Shown here in pieces: positions 9,616-18,059 of a DNA stretch of 64,000 nt (its first letter is position 1; each line of letters starts with the position of its first letter). Under the pieces are notes generated by a model, which worked only from the letters and a program-made list of their open reading frames with translations, was not told where the DNA came from and ran no database searches. This stretch comes from Sporolactobacillus sp. CQH2019 (GTDB lineage: Bacteria > Bacillota > Bacilli > Bacillales > Sporolactobacillaceae). The position numbers were made by a program, and so were the translations under genes. Location of the stretch: assembly GCF_028765345.1 (NCBI RefSeq), contig NZ_JARAJZ010000014.1, forward strand, positions 21,130 to 85,129. Direction: 5' to 3'.

Positions 9616-9942
9616 CAGTAATGCCTGAGTTTTACTGCCGCTGGGCCGGCTTCGGGAAGGAGACGGCCATAACATTCCGGGCAGTCATTTTTGTGGATTT
9701 CGTATACCCATATGGGTATAATAGCTGTTGAGGGATAGCCAGCGCTTTTCATTTTCAGTTATACGTATACGGGGCGGCATCAGAAAATACGGAAGGAGAC
9801 GGGTACCAGGCAGGCTATTGAAATAAAAATGTGAGAAAGCGCCGGGCTTTCTGATGCCTTATTTTGCCTTCATAAGTTTCCGTCACGTCACGATTGCCGT
9901 GTTTTTTCAATAAATGGCTTCGATCAAAAAAGGAGGTTTTCC
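9616..9942. other. Intergenic leader upstream of the methyltransferase operon
   Basis: This stretch carries a CstR-type palindrome with an embedded TATAAT near 9700-9721 and then about 220 bases of untranslated leader. AAGCGCCGGGCTTTC near 9837-9851 could fold locally. No open frame with a start and ribosome binding site was found. Confidence 0.5.
9703..9720. promoter_or_regulatory. CstR/CsoR-type operator over a promoter
   Basis: TATACCCATATGGGTATA is a perfect 18-bp palindrome. A -10 box TATAAT (9716-9721, + strand) begins inside its right arm, with TTGTGG about 19 bp upstream. G/C tracts flanked by TATA match the operator style of the CsoR/CstR repressor family. A CstR-like gene lies 4 kb away, and similar sites precede the DsrE and cupredoxin genes. 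It probably represses the operon that starts at 9943. Confidence 0.75.
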
Positions 9943-10512
9943 ATGAGCCGCGGACGTCGTTTTCATCCGGAAAAAGCGGATCAATTATTAGATCCGCGCC
10001 GGAAAGAAAAGTACCCGCCGGAGAAAATTTTAGCGCTATTAGAACTGCGGGAAGGGGATGTGGTCGCCGATTTGGGTTCGGGCAACGGTTTTTTCACAGT
10101 TCCGATTGCTAAAAAAACCGGGACCACGGTTTATGCCGTTGACATTGAACCGATGATGCTCGAAGGATTAAGGGATTATGCTAAAAGAGAAAACGTACAC
10201 ACGATCCGGACGATCAGGTCCGATTTGGTCCAAATCGCATTGCCTGACGGCTCTGTTGATAAAATTTTCAGTTCTTTAGTGATGCATGAAGTTTCCGATT
10301 TGGACGCCATGATGAGAGAAATGAAAAGAATTGCCAGAGCTGATTGTAAGATTCTCATATTAGACTGGGAAGCGAAAGAAGGGCATGAAGGTCCGCCCTT
10401 AAGTGTCAGAATTCCTTCAGAGAAGTTAAAATCCTTTTTTGAAAAAAATAATTTCTCTGTAAAAAAACAAATGATTAACTCAGATGTTTATGCTCTAATG
10501 ATGTCTATTTAA
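9943..10512 (+). CDS. Class I SAM-dependent methyltransferase
   Basis: 189 residues. Motif I DLGSGNGFF (about 47-55) and an acidic residue after the second strand (VDIEPMML) define a class I Rossmann methyltransferase of the UbiE/ArsM-like group (Methyltransf_11/25). ArsM's conserved cysteines are absent, so arsenite is an unlikely substrate. AAAGGAGG lies seven bases before the ATG. It is the first gene of a methyltransferase-DUF302-rhodanese run downstream of a CstR-type operator, so a methyl acceptor linked to sulfide or thiol is plausible but unproven. Confidence 0.8.
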   Translation: MSRGRRFHPEKADQLLDPRRKEKYPPEKILALLELREGDVVADLGSGNGFFTVPIAKKTGTTVYAVDIEPMMLEGLRDYAKRENVHTIRTIRSDLVQIALPDGSVDKIFSSLVMHEVSDLDAMMREMKRIARADCKILILDWEAKEGHEGPPLSVRIPSEKLKSFFEKNNFSVKKQMINSDVYALMMSI

Positions 10513-10537
10513 AATGATAAGCGAGGCGGGGAGAATC

Positions 10538-10924
10538 ATGTTCCACATAACAATGGATTCTTCAAAGGGACTTAAGGAGACCATCGAATCCGTTACTGAA
10601 AAACTGAAAGAAGAGCAGTTTGGCGTACAATGGGTGTTTAATGTCAATGAGAAATTGTCGGCAAAAGGTTTCGAACTTGGGTCGCAATACAGAATACTGG
10701 AAGTCTGTAACCCTAAAGAAGCCCATCGGGTATTGAGCCGGAATCCGCTGGCCAGTTATTTTCTGCCCTGTAAGATTGTCGTCTATTCGGATAAAAGCGG
10801 AAAAGTCAAGGTAGGCATGCCGAAACCGACGGCTCTGATAACGATGACCGAGGATGATCATTTAAAAGATATTGCGGCCGATATTGAAAATCGGCTGGTC
10901 CGCTGTATTCAAAGCAGCCTGTAA
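10538..10924 (+). CDS. DUF302-family protein
   Basis: About 128 residues. The family pattern is clear: an early VQWVFNVNEKL segment, then YRILEVCNPKEAHRVLSRNP and YFLPCKIVVYSDKSGKVKV, which include two conserved cysteines. DUF302 folds resemble small ligand-binding domains and are often encoded near sulfur-oxidation and rhodanese genes; the function is unknown. ATG 10538 is preferred because GGGGAG lies just upstream, although an in-frame ATG exists at 10514. It follows the methyltransferase by 25 bases and precedes the rhodanese by 37. Confidence 0.8.
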   Translation: MFHITMDSSKGLKETIESVTEKLKEEQFGVQWVFNVNEKLSAKGFELGSQYRILEVCNPKEAHRVLSRNPLASYFLPCKIVVYSDKSGKVKVGMPKPTALITMTEDDHLKDIAADIENRLVRCIQSSL

Positions 10925-10961
10925 AAAGCTTCTTTGACGGCTTAATTTAAGAGGTGTCGAA

Positions 10962-11324
10962 ATGCCTGACTGGGTTATCTCTATTATTTTGGGCTTAATT
11001 ATTGTATGGCTTATCTTCAAACGTACAGGGCCCATTAAAGGTGTAAGAAATATAACGACGGAAGAACTGAGACGTGAATTAAAAAATAAAGGGAAACAAT
11101 TTATAGATGTCAGAACGCCTGCTGAATATAAGGGGAACCATATTCGTGAATTTAGGAATGTTCCATTGAATCAATTGCCGCAGAAACTGGATCAGTTTTC
11201 AAAGGATAAGGAAATTGTTGTTATTTGCCAAAGCGGGATGAGAAGTGCCAGAGCCAGTAAAATTCTAAAACGAAACGGTTTTGAAAAAATCACAAATGTT
11301 AAAGGCGGCATGAACGCCTGGTAA
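10962..11324 (+). CDS. Membrane-anchored rhodanese (thiosulfate sulfurtransferase-like)
   Basis: 120 residues: one N-terminal membrane helix (WVISIILGLIIVWLIF, about 4-19), then a single rhodanese domain. The six-residue active loop is CQSGMR with the persulfide-forming cysteine at about residue 89, preceded by FIDVRTPAEYKGNHI. It should carry sulfane sulfur at the membrane and hand it on to thiols or TusA-type carriers. It is the last gene of the tight three-gene run behind the CstR-type operator. Confidence 0.9.
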   Translation: MPDWVISIILGLIIVWLIFKRTGPIKGVRNITTEELRRELKNKGKQFIDVRTPAEYKGNHIREFRNVPLNQLPQKLDQFSKDKEIVVICQSGMRSARASKILKRNGFEKITNVKGGMNAW

Positions 11325-11360
11325 AAGAAAAGAGTGTATCATTTAGAAAGATGGTACTCC

Positions 11361-11656
11361 GCTTATCGACCGGTACCCCCGGCTTATCGGTCATTGCAGG
11401 CGATTTATCGGTCGGTACAGAGAGTTTATCGGTCGTGGCGCTCGGTTCAACTGTCACCGGGAGTTTATCGGTGTGGCACTCCGCTTATCGACCGGTGCCC
11501 TCGGCTTATCGGTCATTACAGGCGATTTATTGATCGACAAAGGCAGTTTATCGGTCATTGCAGGCGATTTATCGGTCGGTGCAGAGAGTTTATCGGTCGT
11601 GGCGCTCGGTTTATCAACCGTCGCCAGGAGTTTACCGACCGTCGCGGAAGTTTATG
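11361..11656. repeat. Array of about 15 phased units with TTTATCGGTC core
   Basis: Units of about 21 bp (range 18-21) share the core TTTATCGGTC followed by recurring phrases such as CATTGCAGGCGA, GGTACAGAGAG and GTGGCGCTCGG. A block starting at 11361 is repeated with small changes from 11483, an offset of 122 bp. The array lies between the rhodanese and glutaredoxin genes. It creates overlapping open frames only because the period is a multiple of three. An inverted, degenerate version lies at 55650-55800. Confidence 0.85.
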
Positions 11657-11793
11657 GATCGCGGAAACGCCCTTCGTCTTTCGAGAGATTGACGGTCAGG
11701 AAAAGTCGATCATCATTTGATGGAACAGCAGGAAAATAAGCTAAAAAGATACGCATAAAAATAAAAAAAATTTTCTAAAGGAGATGCAGGCAC

Positions 11794-12027
11794 ATGAACG
11801 AAATCACCGTGTATACCACAAGTACTTGCCCTTACTGCCATATGATGAAAAGTTTTCTAAACAAACAAGGGCTGCCCTTTAAAGAGGTGAACGTTCAATT
11901 GGATCCGGCGGCAATGCAGAAAATCGTTTCCGCAACCGGACAATTGGGCGTGCCTCAAACCCAGGTTAACGGCCAGTGGGTGGTCGGCTATGATCCGGAC
12001 AGGGTCATGAGATATGTCCAGGCATAA
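11794..12027 (+). CDS. Glutaredoxin-like thiol-disulfide oxidoreductase
   Basis: 77 residues with the dithiol site CPYC (residues 12-15) after VYTTST, a cis-proline segment GVPQTQV and the C-terminal GYDPDRVM. This is the NrdH/YruB-like glutaredoxin family, cytosolic. AAAGGAG precedes the ATG. The repeat array separates it from the rhodanese by 470 bp. Context suggests reduction of persulfides or disulfides made by the neighbouring sulfurtransferases; a general thiol role is equally possible. Confidence 0.88.
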   Translation: MNEITVYTTSTCPYCHMMKSFLNKQGLPFKEVNVQLDPAAMQKIVSATGQLGVPQTQVNGQWVVGYDPDRVMRYVQA

Positions 12028-12395
12028 GTATCTGCATGGCCGGCTCTGTTTTAGAAAGCCAATCCCGTTTTGTTAAAGGGTCAGACGGGGAGACCGGGCA
12101 TCGGATGGGACCTTCGGCAGTGATTCACCAAGGATAAACAGACTGTTAAAACGGATCCGTATCCCGCCGGCTTGACGGGATACGGATCCGTTGTCTGTAC
12201 AGCCTGTTTTAATAGCAGATCGGATGGTTTGCTAAACATTCTACTCCTAAAAATGAGTTTCTTCATCTTTAGGAAGATAATCTTTGAGCTTTCAGAAAGT
12301 AGGGAATTCTTCTATGCTTGCCGTCTGTGTGACCGTGGGGACAGGCGGATCATGAGTGAGCGAGGTCGTCCCCCTTTAATAATCAATTGTATTAT
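12028..12395. other. Gene-free stretch between converging genes
   Basis: It holds a strong 17-bp inverted repeat (listed separately) and no convincing open frame. Glutaredoxin enters from the left and the cupredoxin gene ends at the right, so this is a convergent spacer. Confidence 0.5.
12150..12192. terminator. Perfect 17-bp stem-loop, candidate bidirectional terminator
   Basis: AACGGATCCGTATCCCG (12150-12166) pairs with CGGGATACGGATCCGTT (12176-12192) around a nine-base loop. CAGAC/GTCTG extend the stem after a bulge. It stands 120 bases after the glutaredoxin stop, in a convergent spacer. The T-run is poor, so it may be a processing or stabilising hairpin rather than a textbook terminator. 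Confidence 0.5.
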
Positions 12396-13031
12396 TTATT
12401 CAACGATCATTTTCCCGTACATTCCCTTGGCGGCGTGGCCAGGATACTGGCAGATATAATAATACTGTCCGGGCCGGTTAAACCGAAACGCGGTTTGTCC
12501 GACAGGATATTGCTGATTATGAGCTTCGGGAAGAGGGGGTATTATCGAATTTCCGACTGCCGCCCCATCCATCATTGCCATTTGGTCATAGGGCGGAACG
12601 GCTGTAGTGACTTCAAATCCATGAGGGACATCTTTATCCTGATTGTCAAACTGCAGAGTAACAAAGGCATTTTCAGGAATATAAATCGTCGGATTCGCCA
12701 TATTATCGATGACAAATTTTCCGTCATTTTTTCCGGTGCCGCTTTGAATGATTAAGTTCACCTGATTATGGGAATATGTGATTGTACTCTTTCCCCTATC
12801 TATTTTTGCCTGTCTTAAAGACCGTGCTGTTTGGTTTCCGATGTTCTCTGAGGACGTCACCTGATCATTTAAATAAAGCCGGTTCCCCTGCATCATATTT
12901 CCCATACGATAACCCCATGGATTTTGTGAAAACCAGCGCATGAAAGGATAACTGCTGTCCGTCCGGCCAATCCAGATACCCGCTAAAAGCAATACAGCGG
13001 CAAATACAATGATAAATAGCCATTTCTTCAA
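12396..13031 (-). CDS. Rusticyanin/sulfocyanin-like blue copper protein, membrane-anchored
   Basis: 211 residues from a TTG start at 13031, chosen because GGGGGA lies just upstream. An N-terminal helix (WLFIIVFAAVLLLAGIWIG) anchors or exports it. The C-terminal cupredoxin domain has a complete type 1 copper site: His in DVPHGFEV, then C-x4-H-x4-M in CQYPGHAAKGM. The ending YYYICQYPGH...GMYGKMIVE closely follows rusticyanin and sulfocyanin, electron carriers of acidophiles. It should act outside the membrane as a one-electron carrier or copper store. A CstR-type palindrome covers its promoter. Confidence 0.85.
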   Translation of the reverse strand: MKKWLFIIVFAAVLLLAGIWIGRTDSSYPFMRWFSQNPWGYRMGNMMQGNRLYLNDQVTSSENIGNQTARSLRQAKIDRGKSTITYSHNQVNLIIQSGTGKNDGKFVIDNMANPTIYIPENAFVTLQFDNQDKDVPHGFEVTTAVPPYDQMAMMDGAAVGNSIIPPLPEAHNQQYPVGQTAFRFNRPGQYYYICQYPGHAAKGMYGKMIVE

Positions 13032-13069
13032 TATAGTTCCCCCATTTCTATTAGTCTGTTCATGTTCAT

Positions 13070-13087
13070 TATACCCGCATGGGTATA
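13070..13087. promoter_or_regulatory. CstR/CsoR-type operator at the cupredoxin promoter
   Basis: TATACCCGCATGGGTATA has perfect seven-base arms. A TATAAT lies on each strand (13068-13073 read on the minus strand, 13084-13089 on the plus strand). The minus-strand box is about 40 bases upstream of the cupredoxin TTG. A repressor bound here would block that promoter. Confidence 0.75.
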
Positions 13088-13304
13088 ATGAATCCATAAA
13101 TTGCATCATGAGCAAAACAACCTTGGATTAATCTTTCTTCAGCCCGTGAGAGGGATTAATAATTCTGACAGGGCTGCAGGTCGGGGATCATCAGCTCTCA
13201 ATTGGATTCTACTGTTATGACGGTGGCGCAGCCCTCCGAAAATGAGCTGCGTGTATCTGCTATCAGACCATTCGCCTTTTTCCAAAGCTGAATCCTGTAC
13301 CGGA

Positions 13305-13322
13305 TATACTGGCAGGGGTATA
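13305..13322. promoter_or_regulatory. Partial CstR-type site with TATAAT
   Basis: TATACTGGCAGGGGTATA keeps one full arm (GGGTATA) and TATAC of the other. TATAAT (13319-13324, + strand) overlaps it, as in the other sites. No gene follows within 300 bases, so it may be a relic or drive a leader into cstR. Confidence 0.4.
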
Positions 13323-13639
13323 ATGATTGATGGACACTTTCTCATCGATTTTCAATACCATACTTTAATTCGGAAAGTTTCATTTAAGTGATGGGCGCGG
13401 CAGGATCCTGCTGATTAAGCGGAGAGAAAATGAAGCGTTGTGTATGAGAAAGAAGAACAGTTCTTCTTTGAAACTGAGGGCTTCCTTACAGGACGGGTTT
13501 ACGATAAAAATATTCGAGCCGGCAGATAAGATAGGATCGGGATGCTGATCATGACATTCACGACCATGCCGCAGCGATCGAGATACTAATTATGGATGGC
13601 TCCCGGAACAGTTTACCGATGGTGTTCCATATCCGTTAC

Positions 13640-13683
13640 TTGACGTTCCTAAAAAAATCGGCTAACATACCCTCGTAAGTATG
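13640..13683 (+). promoter_or_regulatory. cstR promoter with overlapping autoregulatory site
   Basis: TTGACG (13640-13645) and TAACAT (13663-13668) are spaced by 17 bp. The sequence CATACCCTCGTAAGTATG (13666-13683) follows at once and matches the outer arms of the operators at 9703 and 13070. The layout indicates weak autorepression of cstR. Confidence 0.6.
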
Positions 13684-13697
13684 AAAGGAGCCTATTT

Positions 13698-13964
13698 ATG
13701 GACTATACACCGCAAATGAAAAATCGTTTGAAGCGAATTGACGGACAGGTTCAGGGAATTTTACGGATGATGAATGAAGGGGCGGACTGCCGGAATGTTG
13801 TCATGCAGATGACGGCGGCACGAACGGCGATGGACCGCGCGCTTGGCCTCATTGTCGGGAAAAATCTTGAAGAATGCCTGCGCAGGCAAATTGAAAACGG
13901 TGAAGGATCGACGGAACAGTTAATTGATGAAGCTGTGCAAATGCTGGTTAAAAGTCGTTCATAA
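13698..13964 (+). CDS. cstR: CstR-type persulfide-sensing repressor (CsoR/RcnR family)
   Basis: 88 residues, all-helical DUF156 protein (LKRIDGQVQGILRMMNEGADC). The sensor cysteines are Cys31 and Cys60, the positions used by staphylococcal CstR to form di- and trisulfide links with sulfane sulfur. The copper-binding His of true CsoR is replaced by Asn56 in the NLEEC motif, which argues against copper sensing. AAAGGAG precedes the ATG. It probably controls the sqr operon, the rhodanese operon and the cupredoxin gene through palindromes near their promoters; binding is inferred, not shown. Confidence 0.85.
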   Translation: MDYTPQMKNRLKRIDGQVQGILRMMNEGADCRNVVMQMTAARTAMDRALGLIVGKNLEECLRRQIENGEGSTEQLIDEAVQMLVKSRS

Positions 13965-14413
13965 CGATGCATTATGATAAATGAGACTCATCGGATCCCG
14001 ATGATCATTCTGAAAATAATGATTGAAGATTTTGTGAAAAGTTTAAAATAATTTTCGCACCTTCTCTTTCATTTGTCCTCTCACGCCCTCATTTCCTTTA
14101 CCCCGTCGGGAATATCATCCTTCAGATCCGCTGTCCGCCCAAATGCCTCCTTTAGTGCATAAGCGCGGATGATTTCAATTAAAAAATAGATTACGGAAAT
14201 ATATCATGTTATAATATACTAATAGAATGTAAGCGCTGTTCCTATAGAGATGGTCACCGGAACGAGCTGTTCCGGACAGATAACGATCATCAGACTCGGG
14301 AGGATTAGAAAATTGTCCTGTCATTTTCATGCAAACAGTCCGTCTTTCAAAGGAGTCTATCCGCGAGAGGGACGGACCATGACTATAACGATTGGGTAAG
14401 GGGTGCGTAAACA
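13965..14413. other. nifJ upstream region with leader hairpin
   Basis: TATAAT at 14210-14215 is a candidate -10 without a good -35. About 190 bases of leader follow, containing a perfect hairpin CCGGAAC-gagct-GTTCCGG (14257-14275) without a T-run, and the nifJ site AAGGGG. This suggests a structured 5' UTR, but no known riboswitch class is recognisable. No gene is supported here. Confidence 0.4.
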
Positions 14414-17400
14414 ATGAAAGTAAAAACAACGATGGATGGTAATACGGCAGCGGCCCATATTTCTTACGCATTCACTGAAGTTGCCGCCATTTATCCGATT
14501 ACTCCGAGTTCGCCTATGGCTGAACTCGTTGACGAGTGGTCGGCGGCCGGCCGCGAAAATCTTTTCGGCAGCCCGGTGAAAGTCGTCGAATTACAGTCTG
14601 AAGGCGGTGCGGCGGGAGCCGTGCACGGTTCTTTGAAAACGGGGACATTGACTTCAACTTATACGTCCTCACAGGGATTGTTATTGATGATCCCGGACAT
14701 GTATAAAATAGCGGGCGAGCTGCTGCCGGCTGTTTTTAATGTTGCGGCCCGCGCCGTTTCCGCGAATGCTTTATGCATTTTCGGCGATCATTCGGATGTG
14801 ATGGCCACACGCCAGACCGGCTTCGCCATGGTTGCGGAAAGCAGTGTCCAGGAAGTCATGGATCTATCGGCTGTTGTCTATCTGGCAGCTCTTGAAGCTT
14901 CCGTACCTTTTGTGAATTTCTTCGACGGGTTCCGAACCAGCCATGAAATTCAAAAGATTGATGTGATTGATTACAGCGATTTAAAGAAACTCCTGAATAA
15001 AGATGCGGTGAACGCTTTTCGAAAAAGAGGGATGAGTCCGAATCATCCGGTGGCAACGGGCTCCAGTCAGAATCCCGATATCTTTTTCCAGCAGCGGGAA
15101 GCCGTTAACAGTTATTATGATAAAATTCCCGGAATTGTAAAACATTATATGAATGAAATTAATCAATTGCGCGGAACAGACTATGATCTGGTCAATTACT
15201 ACGGCTCTCCGGATGCGACGCGTGTTGTCGTTGCCATGGGCTCTGTAACGCCGGTCATTGAACAAACGATTGATTATCTTCGTGAAAAAGGAGAGAAGGT
15301 CGGACTGCTCAATATTCATTTGTACCGTCCTTTCCCGACAGAAATTTTTCTGGAAAAGCTTCCGAAGACCGTAAAAAGGGTGGCTGTTCTGGATCGGACA
15401 AAGGAACCAGGAGCAACCGGTGAGCCGCTGCTTCTGGATGTTCAAAGTGCTCTCTATGAAAGTGCTCTTCGGCCCGAGATTATCGGCGGGCGCTATGGTT
15501 TAGGATCAAAGGATATCGTACCGTCGGACATCTTAAGCATTTATGCGCACCTTGAGCAGAAAAAACTGAAAAAGCGTTTTACGATAGGGATTGACGATGA
15601 TGTCACGCACTTGTCGCTGCCCAAACTGCCCGACATGGATCTGACACCGGCGGGGACTTTTCAGGCCAAATTCTGGGGCTTCGGTTCGGATGGAACCGTC
15701 GGTGCAAACAAGGCAGCGATTAAATTAATCGGCAATCACACAGACTTATATGCTCAGGGGTATTTTTCCTATGACTCGAAGAAATCGGGCGGCTTAACCG
15801 TTTCCCACTTGCGTTTCGGCAAAAGGCCGATCCGTTCGACTTATTTGATTCAACATGCCGATTTTGTTGCCTGCCATACGTCGGCTTACCTGCGTTCTTA
15901 TGATTTGCTGCAGGGTTTGAAACCGGGCGGTACGTTTCTGCTGAACACGATTTGGGATGATGACCGGCTGGACGCCCATTTACCGGCGGAAATGAAAACT
16001 TATTTAGCTGAAAACAAGATCCGTTTTTATACAATTAATGCGATGTCGTTAGCCGGACGCATTGGCTTGGGACGGCGCATTAATACGATCATGCAAACGG
16101 CCTTTTTCAAATTGACCGATATTATTCCGTTTGATCAGGCGATCGAATTGCTGCGCCAGTCTGCTGTAAAAACTTATGGCCGCAAGTCGATGGCCGTTGC
16201 TCAGCTTAATGTCGATGCGATTAACGAGACGGTGACATTATTGCATGAAGTGAACGTACCTGACTCTTGGGCCGATGCGGAAAAAAGTGAGAGGAAAGAA
16301 GCCGTCGCTGCCGGCACACGTCCGAGCTTCATCATGAATATACTGGAGCCGATGAACCGTCAAGAGGGAAACCGTATTAAGGTCGGCACCCTGCTGAAGG
16401 AAAACATGGCCGACGGTTCCCTGCCGTCCGGCACATCGGCCTATGAAAAAAGAAATATTGCCGTTGAAGTGCCGGAGTGGAATGCCGAAAATTGTACTTC
16501 CTGCAATTTCTGTGCGTTCGTTTGTCCCCATGCTGCCATCCGTCCGTTTTTAGCGGATGATGATGAAATGAAAGGGGCGCCTGAAGGTTTTCTTGTCCGT
16601 ACGATGCGCGGTGCGGACGGCCTGAATTATCGTCTCCAGGTTTCCGTTGAAGATTGTACAGGCTGCGGTCTGTGCGTTCAAGCTTGTCCGCGATCAGGCA
16701 AGGCTTTATCGATGCAGCCGGCGCAAACGCAGAAAAAACAGACGGCGAATTGGGCCTTTGCCATGACGTTGAAACCGAAGGACAATCCGGCAAAAAAAGA
16801 AAGCATTCAGGGATCGCAGTTTGAGCAGCCGCTGCTTGAGTTCTCGGGAGCCTGCTCCGGCTGCGGCGAAACGCCTTATATCAGACTGCTGACACAACTT
16901 TTCGGAGACCGGATGATGATTGCCAATGCGACGGGCTGTTCCTCGATTTGGGGCGCTTCGAGTCCCGCATCTCCTTATACTAAAAATAGCAAGGGCCAAG
17001 GGCCGGCCTGGTCCAATTCTTTATTTGAAGATAATGCTGAATTCGGTTTCGGCATGCAGCTGGCGTTAAGAACACGCCGTGAGCGTCTGGCTGGACACAT
17101 TCGCGAAGCATTGAAGGGCGGAGAGGTCAGCACTGCTTTGAATGAAACAATGCAAGCATGGTTAGAGCATATGAATGACGGGGAAGGGACCCGTGAACGT
17201 GCCGAGCAGCTGGCGCATGATTTGGTGCGCGAAAAAGAACAGGTCCCTCTGTTAGAAGAGATCTATCAGGACAAAGATCTTTTCATCAAAACCAGCCAAT
17301 GGATGATTGGCGGCGACGGCTGGGCCTATGATATTGATTTCGGCGGTCTCGATCACGTCCTTGCCAGCGGCGAAGATGTCAACATCCTTGTGATGGACAA

Positions 17401-17983
17401 TGAGGTTTATGCCAATACCGGCGGTCAGTCTTCTAAAGCCACGCCGGCTGCCGCTATTGCTCAATTCGCTGCCGGCGGGAAGCGGACGGCCAAGAAAGAC
17501 TTGGGTATGATGGCGATAAATTACGGCAATATTTATGTGGCCCAGATCGCGTCCGGCGCCAACATGAAGCAGACAATCAGGGCGCTGACCGAGGCTGAAA
17601 AATTTCACGGACCTTCCGTTGTGATCGCCTATACCCCCTGTATCTCTCACGGACTGAAGGGCGGCCTGACGAACGCGTTGAAAGAAGCTGCCGCGGCTGT
17701 CAAGACGGGTTATTGGTCGCTTTACCGTTACAACCCGGAGCTGGCCGACGAAGGAAAAACGCCCATGCAGCTTGACTTTAAAAGACCTGCTTTCGATCAG
17801 ATGATTGATTTTATGATGACGCAGACCCGTTTCTCAGCTTTAAAACAAGTTAATTCAGACGTGGCCGACCGGCTTTTTGCCAAAACGAGAAAGGACGCGG
17901 AAAGAAGATTTTTCAATTACGCGCGTCTGGCCGGTCAGGAGGAAAAAATCAGATCCGGACTGGCACCATCCGTTCATGAATAA
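14414..17983 (+). CDS. nifJ: Pyruvate:ferredoxin (flavodoxin) oxidoreductase, single-chain
   Basis: 1189 residues, the full homodimeric PFOR length. It oxidatively decarboxylates pyruvate to acetyl-CoA and CO2, reducing ferredoxin or flavodoxin; cytosolic and oxygen-sensitive. Domains in order: pyruvate-binding domain (YAFTEVAAIYPITPSSPMAE); a ferredoxin insert with two 4Fe-4S sets (CTSCNFCAFVCP at about 695 and CTGCGLCVQACP at about 749); a cluster-ligand cysteine in CSGCGET (about 812); and TPP/Mg binding GDGWAYDIDFGG...NTGGQSSK (about 966-1000). Monocistronic with a terminator behind it. It signals anaerobic fermentative metabolism rather than nitrogen fixation, since no nif genes are nearby. 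Confidence 0.97.
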   Translation: MKVKTTMDGNTAAAHISYAFTEVAAIYPITPSSPMAELVDEWSAAGRENLFGSPVKVVELQSEGGAAGAVHGSLKTGTLTSTYTSSQGLLLMIPDMYKIAGELLPAVFNVAARAVSANALCIFGDHSDVMATRQTGFAMVAESSVQEVMDLSAVVYLAALEASVPFVNFFDGFRTSHEIQKIDVIDYSDLKKLLNKDAVNAFRKRGMSPNHPVATGSSQNPDIFFQQREAVNSYYDKIPGIVKHYMNEINQLRGTDYDLVNYYGSPDATRVVVAMGSVTPVIEQTIDYLREKGEKVGLLNIHLYRPFPTEIFLEKLPKTVKRVAVLDRTKEPGATGEPLLLDVQSALYESALRPEIIGGRYGLGSKDIVPSDILSIYAHLEQKKLKKRFTIGIDDDVTHLSLPKLPDMDLTPAGTFQAKFWGFGSDGTVGANKAAIKLIGNHTDLYAQGYFSYDSKKSGGLTVSHLRFGKRPIRSTYLIQHADFVACHTSAYLRSYDLLQGLKPGGTFLLNTIWDDDRLDAHLPAEMKTYLAENKIRFYTINAMSLAGRIGLGRRINTIMQTAFFKLTDIIPFDQAIELLRQSAVKTYGRKSMAVAQLNVDAINETVTLLHEVNVPDSWADAEKSERKEAVAAGTRPSFIMNILEPMNRQEGNRIKVGTLLKENMADGSLPSGTSAYEKRNIAVEVPEWNAENCTSCNFCAFVCPHAAIRPFLADDDEMKGAPEGFLVRTMRGADGLNYRLQVSVEDCTGCGLCVQACPRSGKALSMQPAQTQKKQTANWAFAMTLKPKDNPAKKESIQGSQFEQPLLEFSGACSGCGETPYIRLLTQLFGDRMMIANATGCSSIWGASSPASPYTKNSKGQGPAWSNSLFEDNAEFGFGMQLALRTRRERLAGHIREALKGGEVSTALNETMQAWLEHMNDGEGTRERAEQLAHDLVREKEQVPLLEEIYQDKDLFIKTSQWMIGGDGWAYDIDFGGLDHVLASGEDVNILVMDNEVYANTGGQSSKATPAAAIAQFAAGGKRTAKKDLGMMAINYGNIYVAQIASGANMKQTIRALTEAEKFHGPSVVIAYTPCISHGLKGGLTNALKEAAAAVKTGYWSLYRYNPELADEGKTPMQLDFKRPAFDQMIDFMMTQTRFSALKQVNSDVADRLFAKTRKDAERRFFNYARLAGQEEKIRSGLAPSVHE

Positions 17984-18016
17984 AATGATTTTAACCAATT
18001 AATCAACAGCCATATG

Positions 18017-18059
18017 AAAAAGTTCTTTACTGAGAAGTCGCCAGTGAAGAACTTTTTTT
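18017..18059 (+). terminator. Rho-independent terminator of nifJ
   Basis: AAAAAGTTCTT (18017-18027) pairs with AAGAACTTTTT (18047-18057), with a T-run directly in and after the right arm. It lies 34 bases after the nifJ stop. Confidence 0.8.

Larger units (their letters stand above)
13032..13697. other. Divergent spacer between cupredoxin and cstR
   Basis: It contains a palindrome at 13070, a half-matching site at 13305 and the cstR promoter, all listed separately. Between 13430 and 13540 a short + strand frame encodes YEKEEQFFFETEGFLTGR, then hits stops; it may be a relic. No intact gene is visible. Confidence 0.5.

Noticed and set aside
11334-11720. Arg/Tyr-rich protein across the 11.4-kb array
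   Set aside because: Three frames are open in the same way; no proper start signal. It is a by-product of the repeat.
14050-14190. Minus-strand 38-codon frame (FLIEIIRAYALKEAFGR)
   Set aside because: The composition looks coding but there is no start codon or ribosome binding site, and it ends after RAYALKEAF-type sequence without a known family; not listed as a gene.
14414-17983. Nitrogen-fixation role for nifJ
   Set aside because: No other nif genes are nearby; PFOR is standard in fermentative anaerobes.
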